Shown here in pieces: positions 53,031 through 61,950 of a stretch of 64,000 nt of DNA. The notes under the pieces were generated by a model. The model was given only the letters and a program-made list of their open reading frames with translations. It ran no database searches and was not told where the DNA came from. Positions within the stretch are counted from its first letter, which is position 1. Each line of letters opens with the position of its first letter. Both the position numbers and the translations under genes were made by a program. This DNA comes from Palsa-661 sp035535015 (GTDB taxonomy: Bacteria > Actinomycetota > Acidimicrobiia > Acidimicrobiales > UBA8190), in the NCBI GenBank assembly GCA_035535015.1, contig DATLQU010000060.1, positions 62,001 to 126,000 of the forward strand, written 5' to 3'.

Positions 53031-53874
53031 TTACGAATCAGCGTCCCTGCCGCAGTTCGTCCGAACCCACTGCTCTTCGTCGTGGGCCAGTAGGCAAACA
53101 CCCAGCTCCGCCCGACGATTGGTCCACGGATCCGGCGAACTCAGCCAGTTCTCGCCAAAGCTCGGGTACTTGTCGACGTCGTAACCACCTTCCCAGCCAG
53201 GCTGGAAGATCTTGGCAAAGGAGTGGCGGACGAGCCTCTCGTCCTTGACGTCCTTCGGATCGAAGACGAAGCCAACCCGCCTTTGGACCGATCTCGACCA
53301 CCAGCGCTCGCATGCCCGAGGCGCTCGTCAAAAGCGCTGGTCAAAAGCGCTCGTCAAAAGCGCTCGTCAAAAGCGATGATGTCACCGGGTCGGGTGTCAA
53401 TCGCTTCTCCGATGACCTCCGAGCCGTCTCCTGCCTGGTCGGTGACCACAGGACCCTCGTCGAGCCGGTGGGAACCTTTCACAACGCTGAGCGCGCCGTT
53501 GTGGACATCGAGCGCCTCGAGATAACCGGCGGAGCCGATACTGGCGATATCCAGATCGCTGTCCCAGTGCCAAGCGGTGCCACCCGAGGTATCGGGTGCC
53601 CTTGGCCCGGGTGGGATTCACGTCCGCCTCGAGAAGTTCGGCGACAGGTCGGGCCAGTGCGTGAAGGAGCGGACTCGCCGGCGTCTTGTCGCACATCATC
53701 GGAACGTAACGGAATTCGTTGCCGGCGCGGCCTACCTTGGCTGACGAGCCCGGAGCGACGCTGTCGGCCAGGGCGCCTCTGGATTTCCTCAGTCAACGGG
53801 CCGGGGTCGAAGAAACGCCGGAGAAGCACGAAACCTGATGTGACGAACTCGGCGATGCACCGATCGTCCAACAC
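53031..53874 (-). pseudogene. Broken phytanoyl-CoA-dioxygenase-like gene
   Basis: Joining frames gives a full 2-oxoglutarate/Fe(II) oxygenase of about 268 residues. It begins 'MLDDRCIAEFVTSGFVLLRRFFDPG' (ATG 53874), continues 'FRYVPMMCDKTPASPLLHALARPV', then 'GTAWHWDSDLDIASIG' with the HxD iron site, 'NGALSVVKGSHRL', 'DTRPGDIIAFDER', 'HASAGGRDRSK', 'GFVFDPKDVKDERLVRHSFAKI', and ends '...TNCGRDADS'. At least three frame changes occur (about 53780, 53610 and 53270). A 13-bp unit repeated four times (53321-53372) places a stop right after 'AFDERF'. Confidence 0.78.
53321..53372. repeat. 13-bp tandem repeat, four copies
   Basis: GCGCTCGTCAAAA (with one G-for-C variant in copy 2) is repeated head to tail four times inside the broken oxygenase gene. 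Three extra copies add 39 bp, which keeps the net frame, but read on the coding strand they create an in-frame TGA. Confidence 0.95.
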
Positions 53875-53894
53875 GATCCGACTCCGTCGGGCGC

Positions 53895-54206
53895 TCAGTC
53901 CCGCTGTTCTTCGGCGTCCGGGCCACCGTCGGCGGGCCCGTAGCCGGCATTCTTCAACATCCGCCGCAGGTCGACCACCTGCTGGGCGTCGATATCCTTG
54001 TGACGCGGCGGCTCGAAAGTCTCGGTCTCACCGCCGAGGGTGACGACGAACTTGCCGTGTGGGCTCTCGGTGACGGTAGCCACTACCTTTAGTAGCGAGA
54101 GAACCGCATGCCACTCGATGTTCCGACCCACGGGATGTTGGAGGATAAGGACCAACGTGTCCCGGTGGTGGTTGTTCAGGTGCACAGGCGCTGGTGTGGA
54201 CGACAT
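53895..54206 (-). CDS. Small conserved actinobacterial protein, HicA-like fold
   Basis: A 103-residue protein: 'LNNHHRDTLVLILQHPVGRNIEWHAVLSLLKVVATVTESPHGKFVVTLGGETETFEPPRHKDID', ending 'VVDLRRMLKNAGYGP'. The beginning and middle resemble a HicA/dsRBD-like alpha-beta fold found in many actinobacteria. No antitoxin gene adjoins it, so a toxin role is not supported. ATG 54206 follows GAGGAG. Its AT-rich upstream region includes a TTGACT box and a perfect palindrome TTTGTACAAA at 54297-54306. Confidence 0.75.
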   Translation of the reverse strand: MSSTPAPVHLNNHHRDTLVLILQHPVGRNIEWHAVLSLLKVVATVTESPHGKFVVTLGGETETFEPPRHKDIDAQQVVDLRRMLKNAGYGPADGGPDAEEQRD

Positions 54207-54361
54207 AGTTGCTCCTCTCGATTCCCAACCTAACCTTCTGGCCGGCTGTTACACGGTCGCCACGACGAATTAGTCAAGACGAACAATTCAAAACGATTTG
54301 TACAAAGAGGAGGAGCCTCGGAGATCCGTCGCGTGCGTAGGCGAGTCCGCCGATGGCGGGA

Positions 54362-54760
54362 CTACCCCTGGCTGAAAGAGAGCTTGTCGGCTTCCCAGAA
54401 GGAGCGGAGAGCAACCAGCTTGCCGGCGTCATTCACCTTGTAGATGTTCACGATGGGGACGATGCCCACCTGGTTGCCGGGCAGGGTGATCTTGATCTGT
54501 CCGACGTTCGCCACCTCCGAGCCGCACTCATACGAGTCGCGAATCGTGAATTCGATCTTCTCGCTAGTGACGATCACGTTGTCGTAGAAGGCGGTTATGG
54601 CCTCCTTGCCCCGATGCCCCTTGGCCTCGGGGTCGAACATGGACGGGCCCACCGGATCTTCAACCACGGCGTCGTCGGCGAAGAGCGCCAACCAACCGTC
54701 ACGATCCCGCGTCTCGGTCAAGACCATCGACTGCTTCGCTACGTCGCGTGCCACGCCCAT
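54362..54760 (-). CDS. SnoaL/NTF2-like protein
   Basis: A 132-residue NTF2-fold protein: 'DRDGWLALFADDAVVEDPVGPSMF', 'GKEAITAFYDNVI' and 'IVNIYKVNDAGKLVALRSFWEADKL' follow ketosteroid-isomerase/SnoaL-like enzymes. It is the last gene of a three-gene unit with the SDR and the LLM oxidoreductase, 20 bases after the latter. Given the KstR-type site upstream, steroid-related isomerase or hydratase chemistry is a reasonable guess only. Confidence 0.82.
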   Translation of the reverse strand: MGVARDVAKQSMVLTETRDRDGWLALFADDAVVEDPVGPSMFDPEAKGHRGKEAITAFYDNVIVTSEKIEFTIRDSYECGSEVANVGQIKITLPGNQVGIVPIVNIYKVNDAGKLVALRSFWEADKLSFSQG

Positions 54761-54780
54761 TTTGGCTCCCCTTTCCGCCG

Positions 54781-55662
54781 TCAGCCCGCGGCGCGGGTCC
54801 CGGCGATCACTGTGTCGGCGAACCGTCGCAGGTTATCGATCTTGACCTGGAGCGGCTCTGTGTCGGCCTCCGTCGTGTAGGGCCAGCGGAATCCCACGAT
54901 CAGGTCAGTCACCCCCTGCTCCTCGAGTCGGCGAACCCCGTCGATGCTGTACGCGTCCACGGAGATGGCGTGCACCTCGAAGCCTTCCGTCTCCCGACCG
55001 GCTTCGATCCGCAACTGCCGCAGCCGCTCGAGCAACGACGGCAATTCGTCGGCGCCACCACCATGCATCCAACCGTCTCCGATCTGAGCCGCCCGTCGCA
55101 GGGCGGCCTCCCCATGTCCTCCGATCAGGATGGGAACGGGTTCGGAGGGAGCGGGCGTCATCTTCACGGCCGGGATGTCGAACACCTGCCCGTGGTACTC
55201 GAAATAGCCACCGGCAAGGAGGCCCCGGATGACGTCGAGGGACTCGTCCATCCGCTTTCCTCGGCCCTTCCAGGCCACGTCGACCAGCGTATAGTCCTCG
55301 GGCCACGGGCTCGTCCCTACGCCCAAGCCGAGTCGGTTGCCGGTAAGCACGGCGACAGATCCCACCTGCTTGGCCACGAGCACGGGATGGCGGATGGGGA
55401 GCTTGATCACAAAGGTGACGAAGCGAATCGTGCTCGTCACGGCGCCCAGGGCGGGGATCAGAGAAAAGGGCTCCAGAAAGGGCTTGTCGTCGAGGAACTC
55501 TCTGGTCCCGTCAGGATTGAAGGGATAGGTGGCCTCGGAGTGCTCGGGGTAGGCGATGGAGTCCGGAACGATGAATGAGTCGTAGCCCGCTTCCTCGGCG
55601 GCTCGGGCCAGAGGGAGATAGAACGCCGGGTCGATCATGGACTCCGCGTAGCTGAACCGCAT
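54781..55662 (-). CDS. LLM-class F420-dependent oxidoreductase
   Basis: A 293-residue luciferase-like protein: 'LARAAEEAGYDSFIVPDSIAYPEHSEATYPF', 'LAKQVGSVAVLTGNRLGLGVGTSPWPEDY' and 'EPVPILIGGHGEAALRRAAQIGDGW' are standard for F420-dependent members. Its ATG directly follows the SDR stop, so the genes are cotranscribed. Redox on a CoA-linked terpenoid or steroid intermediate is possible (inference). Confidence 0.85.
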   Translation of the reverse strand: MRFSYAESMIDPAFYLPLARAAEEAGYDSFIVPDSIAYPEHSEATYPFNPDGTREFLDDKPFLEPFSLIPALGAVTSTIRFVTFVIKLPIRHPVLVAKQVGSVAVLTGNRLGLGVGTSPWPEDYTLVDVAWKGRGKRMDESLDVIRGLLAGGYFEYHGQVFDIPAVKMTPAPSEPVPILIGGHGEAALRRAAQIGDGWMHGGGADELPSLLERLRQLRIEAGRETEGFEVHAISVDAYSIDGVRRLEEQGVTDLIVGFRWPYTTEADTEPLQVKIDNLRRFADTVIAGTRAAG

Positions 55663-56565
55663 CTACGCGTTCGGCTTCTCGCCGGAGGCGGCCGCCTTGC
55701 GGATCGCCTCGAGCCGGTCGATCATGCCCATCTTCTCGACACCCACCTCGCCGAAACGTGCGGCGATGTCCGCCGGAGTCCACCGGCCCTCGGTCTTCAT
55801 CTCGCGCACCTCGACCGGTTGGTTCCAAACGGCGATCCGCGAGCCGACGACCGTGTAGACCTGACCTGTCACGTCTTTCGCCTGGTCCGAGAGCAGATAG
55901 ACGACCATGGGGGCGACATCCTCGGGGTCCCCGTTCTCGGCCAGCTCCGACGGCACGTTGGCCGACATCCGCGTCCGGGCGATGGGGGCGATGGCGTTGG
56001 CCCGCACCCCGTAGCGGTGGAGTCCCACCGCCGCCGACCGGACGAGCGAGACGATTCCGCCCTTGGCTGCCGAATAGTTGGCCTGGGCCACGCTGCCCAC
56101 GTAGGCGCCCGACGTGAAGCCGATCAGCGAACCCGACTCCTGCTTACGCATGACGGCCGCCGCGTGACGGAAGACGGTGAAGTGGCCCTTCAGGTGGGTG
56201 GCGATGACGGCGTCCCACTCGTCCTCCGACATGTTGAAGAGCATCCGCTCGCGCAGGATCCCGGCTACCGCCACGACCCCGTCGATCCGCCCCCAACGCT
56301 CCACCGCCGTGTTCACGATGGCCTCGCCACCGGCCATGGTACTCACGTCCTGGGCCACAGCCACCGCCTCGCCACCTGCCGATTCGATCTCTTTGACGAC
56401 GGCCTCGGCCACCGCACTAGTGGGGTCCTCACCGGCCAGTCCGACTCCGATGTCGGCCACCACCACCTTGGCGCCTTCGGCTGCGCACGCCAGCGCGCAG
56501 GCTTTCCCGATGCCGCCTCCGGCCCCGGTGATGACAATTGCCTTACCGTCGAGAAACCCTGCCAC
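55663..56565 (-). CDS. Short-chain dehydrogenase resembling Hsd4A (Rv3502c)
   Basis: A 300-residue SDR. The cofactor motif is 'VITGAGGGIGKACALACAAEG', with 'GILRERMLFNMSEDEWDAVIATHLKGHFTVFRHAAAVMR', the catalytic YxxxK in 'AQANYSAAKGGIVSL', and the long C-terminal extension ('GSRIAVWNQPVEVREMKTEGRWTPADI') typical of the MFE-2/Hsd4A group. In mycobacteria Hsd4A oxidises hydroxyacyl-CoA during cholesterol side-chain beta-oxidation. GTG 56565 is chosen because GGAGG lies just upstream. It is divergent from the FadD gene, with a KstR-type operator between. Confidence 0.82.
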   Translation of the reverse strand: MAGFLDGKAIVITGAGGGIGKACALACAAEGAKVVVADIGVGLAGEDPTSAVAEAVVKEIESAGGEAVAVAQDVSTMAGGEAIVNTAVERWGRIDGVVAVAGILRERMLFNMSEDEWDAVIATHLKGHFTVFRHAAAVMRKQESGSLIGFTSGAYVGSVAQANYSAAKGGIVSLVRSAAVGLHRYGVRANAIAPIARTRMSANVPSELAENGDPEDVAPMVVYLLSDQAKDVTGQVYTVVGSRIAVWNQPVEVREMKTEGRWTPADIAARFGEVGVEKMGMIDRLEAIRKAAASGEKPNA

Positions 56566-56665
56566 CTTGCATCCTCCGGTGATCTCGCTGGGTACTTGCC
56601 CGGCGCCAACGTCCTGGTCCTGGTCCGACGCGGCGCGCCGCCTCATGAGGCGGCTTGACGCCTAC

Positions 56666-56679
56666 GAGAACACGTTCTA
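56666..56679. promoter_or_regulatory. KstR-type operator
   Basis: GAGAAC-AC-GTTCTA matches the KstR consensus TnnAACnnGTTnnA at all fixed positions except the first T, and is a perfect AGAAC/GTTCT inverted repeat. It sits about 100 bp from both start codons of the divergent SDR and FadD genes. KstR represses cholesterol-degradation genes in actinobacteria and is released by steroid CoA esters; its presence here links both arms to that regulon. Confidence 0.7.
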
Positions 56680-56772
56680 GCGTCGGACGGCAGTCGAGCG
56701 CCAGTCCGGTGCTCCTGAACCGGTCCGGACCGTTCTATGACGCCGGTCCGGTCACGCGAGGGGGAAACGGCA

Positions 56773-58326
56773 ATGGCCGACTTCGGGTTCTGGGCGATGG
56801 CGCAAGAAGAACCGGGGCACCTCGCCCTCGTCGGGCCTGACGGCACCGAGCTGAAGGCAGGCGAACTGCTCGGCCGCGCCAACCAGGTCGTCCACGGGCT
56901 GCGCGCCCTCGGCCTGCGGCCCGGCGACACGATCGCCTTCGTGCTGCCCAACAGCATCGAGGTCTTCGAGATCTACCTGGCCGCCCTGCAGGCGGGCTGG
57001 TACATCGTGCCGATCAACCACCACCTGGTGGCGCCAGAGATCGCCTACATCTTGAGCGACTCCGAGGCTCAGGTCTTCATCGGCCACGAGCGCTTCGCTG
57101 ACATCTGCTTGGACGCGGCCGAGGAGGCTGAGATCCCGGCCCGGCGTTGCCTGGCCGTCGGCGACATCCCCGGCTTCGCTTCCTACACCGAGATGCGCGA
57201 AAACCAGAAGTCCGGTCTTCCGGACAAACGAAGCCTCGGGGACACCATGAACTACACCTCGGGCACGACGGGAAATCCGAAGGGGGTGCGACGGGGATTG
57301 TCTGGGGCCAACCCCGACGACGCCGCCATCGGACTGGGCGGTCTTCTCCTGCTCTTCGGCATCCAGTCCCGTGACGACAACGTCCACATCGTGGGCTCGC
57401 CGCTTTACCACACCGCCGTCCTGCGCTTCTCGGGGGCGGCCATCCATATGGGCCACACCGTCGTCCTGATGGACAAATGGACCGGGGAGGCAATGCTCGA
57501 ACTGATCGAGCAGTACCGGGTCACCCACTCCCACATGGTGCCGACCCAGTTCCACCGGCTCCTGGCTCTGCCCGAAGAGACCCGCCATCGCTACGACCTC
57601 TCGTCTCTGCGTCACATGATTCACGCGGCTGCCCCCTGTCCCATCGACACCAAGCACGCCATGATCGACTGGTGGGGACCCGTGATCGACGAGTACTACG
57701 CGGCATCAGAGGGTGGCGGCACCATCGTGAACACCGAAGAATGGCTGACCAAGCCGGGAACGGTCGGCAAGGCATGGCCCATCTCCGAGATCGCCATCTT
57801 CGACGACGACGGTAACCAATTGGGGCCTAATCAAATCGGGACCGTCTATATGGCCATGCAGGGTGGGGCCAATTTCGAGTACCACAAGGACAAAGAGAAG
57901 ACCGAGAAGAACAGGATCGGGAAGTTCTTCACCGTCGGTGACGTCGGCTACCTCGACGACGACGGCTTCCTGTTCCTGTCCGACCGCAAGATCGACATGA
58001 TCATCTCGGGCGGCGCCAACATCTATCCGGCCGAGATCGAGAACGTCCTGCTGTCGCATCCGAAGGTGGTCGACGCCGCTGTCTTCGGCATCCCCGACGA
58101 GGACTGGGGCGAACAGGTGAAGGCTGTCATCGAGCCGATTGACGGCGTGGAGGGCTCGCCCGAGTTGGCCGCCGAGATCCTCGCCTGGTGCGAAGGCCGG
58201 CTGGCGAAGTTCAAAACACCGAAAACGATCGACTTCACCAATGAGATGCCCCGGGACCCGAACGGCAAGCTCTACAAGCGCAAGCTCCGCGACCCCTACT
58301 GGGAAGGCCGCGAGCGCGCTGTCTGA
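56773..58326 (+). CDS. Acyl-CoA synthetase (FadD family)
   Basis: A 517-residue ANL ligase. The P-loop is 'NYTSGTTGNPKGVRRG' (about residues 160-175), with 'EYYAASEGGGT', 'GDVGYLDDDGFLFLSDRKIDMIISGGANIYPAEIE', and the C-terminal Lys region 'RDPNGKLYKRKLRDPYW'. It activates a carboxylate as a CoA thioester. The divergent Hsd4A-like gene and the KstR-type site suggest a steroid side-chain or related isoprenoid acid, as with FadD17/FadD19. ATG 56773 follows GAGGGGGAAA. Confidence 0.88.
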   Translation: MADFGFWAMAQEEPGHLALVGPDGTELKAGELLGRANQVVHGLRALGLRPGDTIAFVLPNSIEVFEIYLAALQAGWYIVPINHHLVAPEIAYILSDSEAQVFIGHERFADICLDAAEEAEIPARRCLAVGDIPGFASYTEMRENQKSGLPDKRSLGDTMNYTSGTTGNPKGVRRGLSGANPDDAAIGLGGLLLLFGIQSRDDNVHIVGSPLYHTAVLRFSGAAIHMGHTVVLMDKWTGEAMLELIEQYRVTHSHMVPTQFHRLLALPEETRHRYDLSSLRHMIHAAAPCPIDTKHAMIDWWGPVIDEYYAASEGGGTIVNTEEWLTKPGTVGKAWPISEIAIFDDDGNQLGPNQIGTVYMAMQGGANFEYHKDKEKTEKNRIGKFFTVGDVGYLDDDGFLFLSDRKIDMIISGGANIYPAEIENVLLSHPKVVDAAVFGIPDEDWGEQVKAVIEPIDGVEGSPELAAEILAWCEGRLAKFKTPKTIDFTNEMPRDPNGKLYKRKLRDPYWEGRERAV

Positions 58327-58692
58327 CCACATCGCAACTGATCACAGAGGAACCGACCACATCGGAACCGATCACATCGGATAGCTTGTTTCGGCAGCAG
58401 CCTGCGGCGGACCCGGCCCCCCGATCGAGACACCGACGGTTTGCTTCGGCGGTTTGCTTCGGCGGTTTGCTTCGGCCGGGGTCGGTAGGCTTGCATCGTG
58501 CCGGTACGGACAGCCCGACGAACCGGACGCCGACTCCGCAGGATGGCGCCGGTGTGGATCGCCACAGCCGCATCCTTGACGGGAGGCGCCGCCGAGGGAT
58601 GCCGAGGGGTTCGGTGACGATCCCAACGTCGCCGGTCAGAGGATGATCGCTTCGACCTTCGAACAGACGATCGGAAAGCTGCACGAGCCGAC
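58327..58692. other. Intergenic region rich in short repeats
   Basis: It begins with several near-copies of an ACCGATCACATCGG-like motif (about 58326-58381). Three exact tandem copies of CGGTTTGCTTCGG follow at 58437-58475. No gene was seen. The region must contain the promoter of the Eis-like gene. Confidence 0.55.
58437..58475. repeat. 13-bp tandem repeat, three copies
   Basis: CGGTTTGCTTCGG is repeated exactly three times without spacing, in non-coding sequence. Confidence 0.95.
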
Positions 58693-60024
58693 ATGACGCC
58701 GCCCAAGGACAGAAGATTGGCGAACAACAAGTTGGCGAACAGCAAGTCGGCCCGCCCCAAGTCCGGTACCAAGCCATCTGATGCGAAGACGGTGTCGACG
58801 TCCACCGACCTGTCGGTCCGGACGATCACATCTCCTGAAATCGACGGGTGGATGCGGTGTATGGCGACCGGCTTCCTGTCGCATCCGGCCGAAGGGGAAG
58901 GCGCCTTCCGCCTGGGCGACATGGACCTGGACAGGACCTGGGGTGCCTTCGTCGGGAAGGTGTCCGTGGGAACGCTCCGGTCCTTCGCCACGCCCCTGAC
59001 TGTTCCCGGCCCCGCCGAAGTCACCAGCGCGGCGCTGACCAATGTCACCGTGGCACCGACCCACCGCCGCCGCGGGCTTCTCACCCGGATGATCACAAGT
59101 GATCTACGAGCCTCGGCCGAACGGGGCGAGGTGGTCGGGATCCTGATCGCTTCGGAATTCCCCATCTACGGTCGCTTCGGATACGGCGCTGCCGTCGACG
59201 CCGCCACCTACACCGTCGTTCGGGAGTCCGTCCGCTTCCTCCGTCGCAGTGTCGGCCACGTCGAGCTGGTGGACCTGCCCACCCTGCGGCAGCAGGCTCC
59301 CCCGGTCTACGAGCGGTTCCGGGTGGCTCAGCCGGGCTCCATCGGACGTGGCGAACGCTGGTGGGACCGGACCTTGGAGCAGGTCGAGGTGCCCGGGGCC
59401 ACGCCGGCCAAGGGATACCAGACCATCTACCGGTCACCGGAAGGAGAGGTTCAGGGATATCTGCGTTACACGGCGTCCAACGAGTGGGATCACATGCGGC
59501 CGAAGGGATCGCTCACCGTCGTCGAAATGGTGGCGACCACACCTGACGCCTACCTCGGACTCTGGCGCTACTGCTGCGAGGTCGACCTGGTCACCCGAAT
59601 CCACGCCGGCGACCGGTCCGTCCACGAACCTCTGGCCTGGTTCCTCGAAGACGGGCGGGCGATCCGCCAGGACGGCCGTTTCGATTTCCTCTGGGTCCGG
59701 GTTCTCGACGTGGCCGCCTCACTGTCGGCCCGTCGCTACTCGACCGACGGTCGCCTTGTCATCGAGGTCACCGATGCTCTCGGGATCGCCAACGGCCGGT
59801 TCGCACTCGACGGAGGCCCCGACGGCGCCACCTGCACGAAAACGACCCGAAGCGCCGATCTGACCCTTCCCGTCAGCGCTCTGGGTTCGGCCTACCTGGG
59901 CGGTATGTCGCTCTTGACCCTGGGCGGGGCCGGGAAGGTCGACGAGCACGCTGTGGGTGCGCTGCTGCGGGCCGACACCATGTTCCATTCACCGGTGACC
60001 CCTTGGTGTTCGACCTGGTTCTGA
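58693..60024 (+). CDS. eis: Eis-like GNAT acetyltransferase
   Basis: A 443-residue protein with the Eis architecture: two GNAT-type domains and a sterol-carrier-like C-terminal domain. The acetyl-CoA loop is 'NVTVAPTHRRRGLLTRMITSDL' (about residues 117-138), the catalytic Tyr is in 'SEFPIYGRFGYGAAV', and the C-terminus ends in Phe (CSTWF), whose carboxylate acts as base in Eis. Eis enzymes acetylate amines, including aminoglycosides and peptides. The first 40 residues are low-complexity and contain a 15-bp tandem repeat (58717-58746, LANNK/LANSK), so the true start may be later. Confidence 0.85.
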   Translation: MTPPKDRRLANNKLANSKSARPKSGTKPSDAKTVSTSTDLSVRTITSPEIDGWMRCMATGFLSHPAEGEGAFRLGDMDLDRTWGAFVGKVSVGTLRSFATPLTVPGPAEVTSAALTNVTVAPTHRRRGLLTRMITSDLRASAERGEVVGILIASEFPIYGRFGYGAAVDAATYTVVRESVRFLRRSVGHVELVDLPTLRQQAPPVYERFRVAQPGSIGRGERWWDRTLEQVEVPGATPAKGYQTIYRSPEGEVQGYLRYTASNEWDHMRPKGSLTVVEMVATTPDAYLGLWRYCCEVDLVTRIHAGDRSVHEPLAWFLEDGRAIRQDGRFDFLWVRVLDVAASLSARRYSTDGRLVIEVTDALGIANGRFALDGGPDGATCTKTTRSADLTLPVSALGSAYLGGMSLLTLGGAGKVDEHAVGALLRADTMFHSPVTPWCSTWF

Positions 60025-60091
60025 CCGGTTTCACGGAAGATCCTCGCGCTGGCGTCGACGGCCGATCCAAAGCCGATCCAAATCGCACACT

Positions 60092-61117
60092 TCAAGGGCC
60101 CGGCAGCCATTTCCCTTCGGGGCTGAAGAAGTCGGCCGGTGGCCAGGACTGGAGGAACTGCTGCGCCCCCTTCCGGCCGCTGGCGAACAGTCGGTCCTGG
60201 GTAGCCGTGTCGATGCCGAAATTGGTGGCCGAGACACCGGTCGTGTCGACGAAGATCGTCCGCTGGGTGGTCTTGTCGTCGTCGAGGTGGTAGGCGTCAT
60301 GTTCGTCGATCAACGTCTCCAGACAGGCGATGGCCAGTTGGAGCGTGTTGGACGTGGGTTGCATGGTGGCATCGGGTTCCGTGCGGGCGGAGAGCTTGAC
60401 ACCGAAGGTGGGCCAACGCGGTTCTCTGTCCGGTCGGTCGAAGATATCGACCGGGAAGTTGGCCAGCATGCCGCCGTCGACGAACGTCGCCTTGGTGCCG
60501 GGCAGGACATAGGGCTTGTAGAAGAAGGGAATCGACATGGATGCGCGGACTGCGTCGACTATGGGCAACGTGTCGGGATCGATGTCGTAGTGGGCTCGAC
60601 AGTCCCAAGGTAACCTCACCAGCTCTCCTCTGGTGACGTCGCTGGCCATGACGACGAGTCGGTAGCGCTCGTTCGAAGGCAGAGCAGAACCGGGGTCGTC
60701 GTGGTCGGAGATCCGCAGGTCTCCGAACGTCGTCACACCCTGGTTCTCCAGATGACCGGCCAGCCAGGAGAGGAGGTAGTCACCCTTGTAGATGCCCCGG
60801 CCCAGGAGAAGCTCGGCGCCCTCACCGAGCAGGCCCAGATGATCGAGCGGGGTTTCGTCGCGGAATTTCGTGTAGTCGACGCTCTTCATGATGTCGGTGA
60901 TCACGCTGACGTCGTTCCCGGTAAACACACAGGCCGCCAGCAGCGCACCGACGATGGCCCCGGCGCTCGTTCCGGCGATGCGGGGAAAGGTGTAACCGTC
61001 CGAAGCCAGGGTAGTGATCGCACCGACCAGGCCGATGCCCTTGACGCCACCACCTTCGAGGACGAGGTCAGCCTTCTTCTCGTTCGATGCTTCGGGGATG
61101 ACGGGAGCAGCAACCAT
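60092..61117 (-). CDS. Patatin-like phospholipase
   Basis: A 341-residue patatin-fold hydrolase: oxyanion hole 'LEGGGVKGIGLVGA', nucleophile elbow 'IAGTSAGAIVGALLA' (Ser at about residue 51), and catalytic Asp in 'FVDGGMLANFPVDIF'. It hydrolyses lipid ester bonds using a Ser-Asp dyad. No signal peptide is visible. ATG 61117 follows GGAGGT. It converges with the Eis-like gene. Confidence 0.9.
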   Translation of the reverse strand: MVAAPVIPEASNEKKADLVLEGGGVKGIGLVGAITTLASDGYTFPRIAGTSAGAIVGALLAACVFTGNDVSVITDIMKSVDYTKFRDETPLDHLGLLGEGAELLLGRGIYKGDYLLSWLAGHLENQGVTTFGDLRISDHDDPGSALPSNERYRLVVMASDVTRGELVRLPWDCRAHYDIDPDTLPIVDAVRASMSIPFFYKPYVLPGTKATFVDGGMLANFPVDIFDRPDREPRWPTFGVKLSARTEPDATMQPTSNTLQLAIACLETLIDEHDAYHLDDDKTTQRTIFVDTTGVSATNFGIDTATQDRLFASGRKGAQQFLQSWPPADFFSPEGKWLPGP

Positions 61118-61413
61118 GATGGTGACCTCCGCTCTCAGAACGATCCGGTCAGAACGATCCGGTCAGAACGATCCAGGGGGACAGTACGCACCGACCGTCG
61201 CCTCCGCCCTCGCTCGTCAAACGGGCGGGCAAGCCATTCACGGGATTTCCTTTCTGCCGTAGGGCCGTTGTTGGGTGTGGGTCGCGACTCCGGGTGACGG
61301 AAGTAGCCGTCGTCGTCGGCGCCGTGCAGGGTCGGCGGCGCCGTGCAGGGTTAGGCGACATGCAGGTCAGGCGACATGCAGGGTCAGGATGATCCAGAGG
61401 CCGTGAAGATCGG
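61118..61413. other. Intergenic region with two tandem-repeat blocks
   Basis: 61136-61174 has CAGAACGATCCGGT two and most of three times. 61317-61351 has CGGCGCCGTGCAGGGT twice, followed by AGGCGACATGCAGG(G)TC twice (61353-61385). No gene was seen. Confidence 0.6.
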
Positions 61414-61950
61414 TTACCGAGGGGCCCGTGCGGCGCCGAGGAGCGCCACGAAGATGACAGCCGGTTCCGACGTCTTGTTACGCCAGGCGTGACGGGTGCC
61501 GTTCTGGACCACGCAGTCACCGACGCCGAGACGGACCTCCTGGCCGTTGTCGAGCTCGAGCCAGACTTCGCCGGAGACGACCAGATCAAGATCGACGGTG
61601 TCGGTGGTGTGCATTCCCGGGTTGTCGGGTTCCATGGCCTCGGCCAGGCCGGGCAGCTTGGTTCCCAACTCCACCAGCGCCGCTTCGAGGTCGAGGTCCG
61701 CCGGCATGGCCACCGAGTCGGGCCCGAGAGTGAAGAAGTTGAAGCGATACCCACCCGGGGGCGGGAAGTAGCCGACGCGCTCCGGTGGGTTCCCCTCGGT
61801 GGGCAGGGCCGGCGGCGTGTCGGATCCCCACAGCTGGTGGAATTCCGTGCCCGGGAGGAGTGAGACGGCGATGGGATCGATCTGGGTATCGGCCACGATG
61901 ACCGACGTCCCGTCCTTCTTCTGTCCCGTCACCACGCAGCGCACGCCCAT
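61414..61950 (-). CDS. Cupin-domain protein
   Basis: A 178-residue protein with a C-terminal cupin: 'GMHTTDTVDLDLVVSGEVWLELDNGQEVRLGVGDCVVQNGTRHAWRN', containing the two cupin motifs with His and Glu metal ligands. The N-terminal 90 residues include 'GYFPPPGGYRFNFFTLGPDS', a strand-rich lead. Such proteins range from dioxygenases to sugar-binding regulators; none can be specified. Confidence 0.82.
   Translation of the reverse strand: MGVRCVVTGQKKDGTSVIVADTQIDPIAVSLLPGTEFHQLWGSDTPPALPTEGNPPERVGYFPPPGGYRFNFFTLGPDSVAMPADLDLEAALVELGTKLPGLAEAMEPDNPGMHTTDTVDLDLVVSGEVWLELDNGQEVRLGVGDCVVQNGTRHAWRNKTSEPAVIFVALLGAARAPR

Noticed and set aside
53321..53372. CRISPR array
   Set aside because: Repeats are 13 bp and contiguous with no spacers, and no cas genes are present; the same holds for the arrays near 58.4 and 61.1 kb.
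53895..54206. HicA toxin of a HicAB pair
   Set aside because: No HicB-like gene adjoins it; the fold resemblance alone does not support a toxin call.
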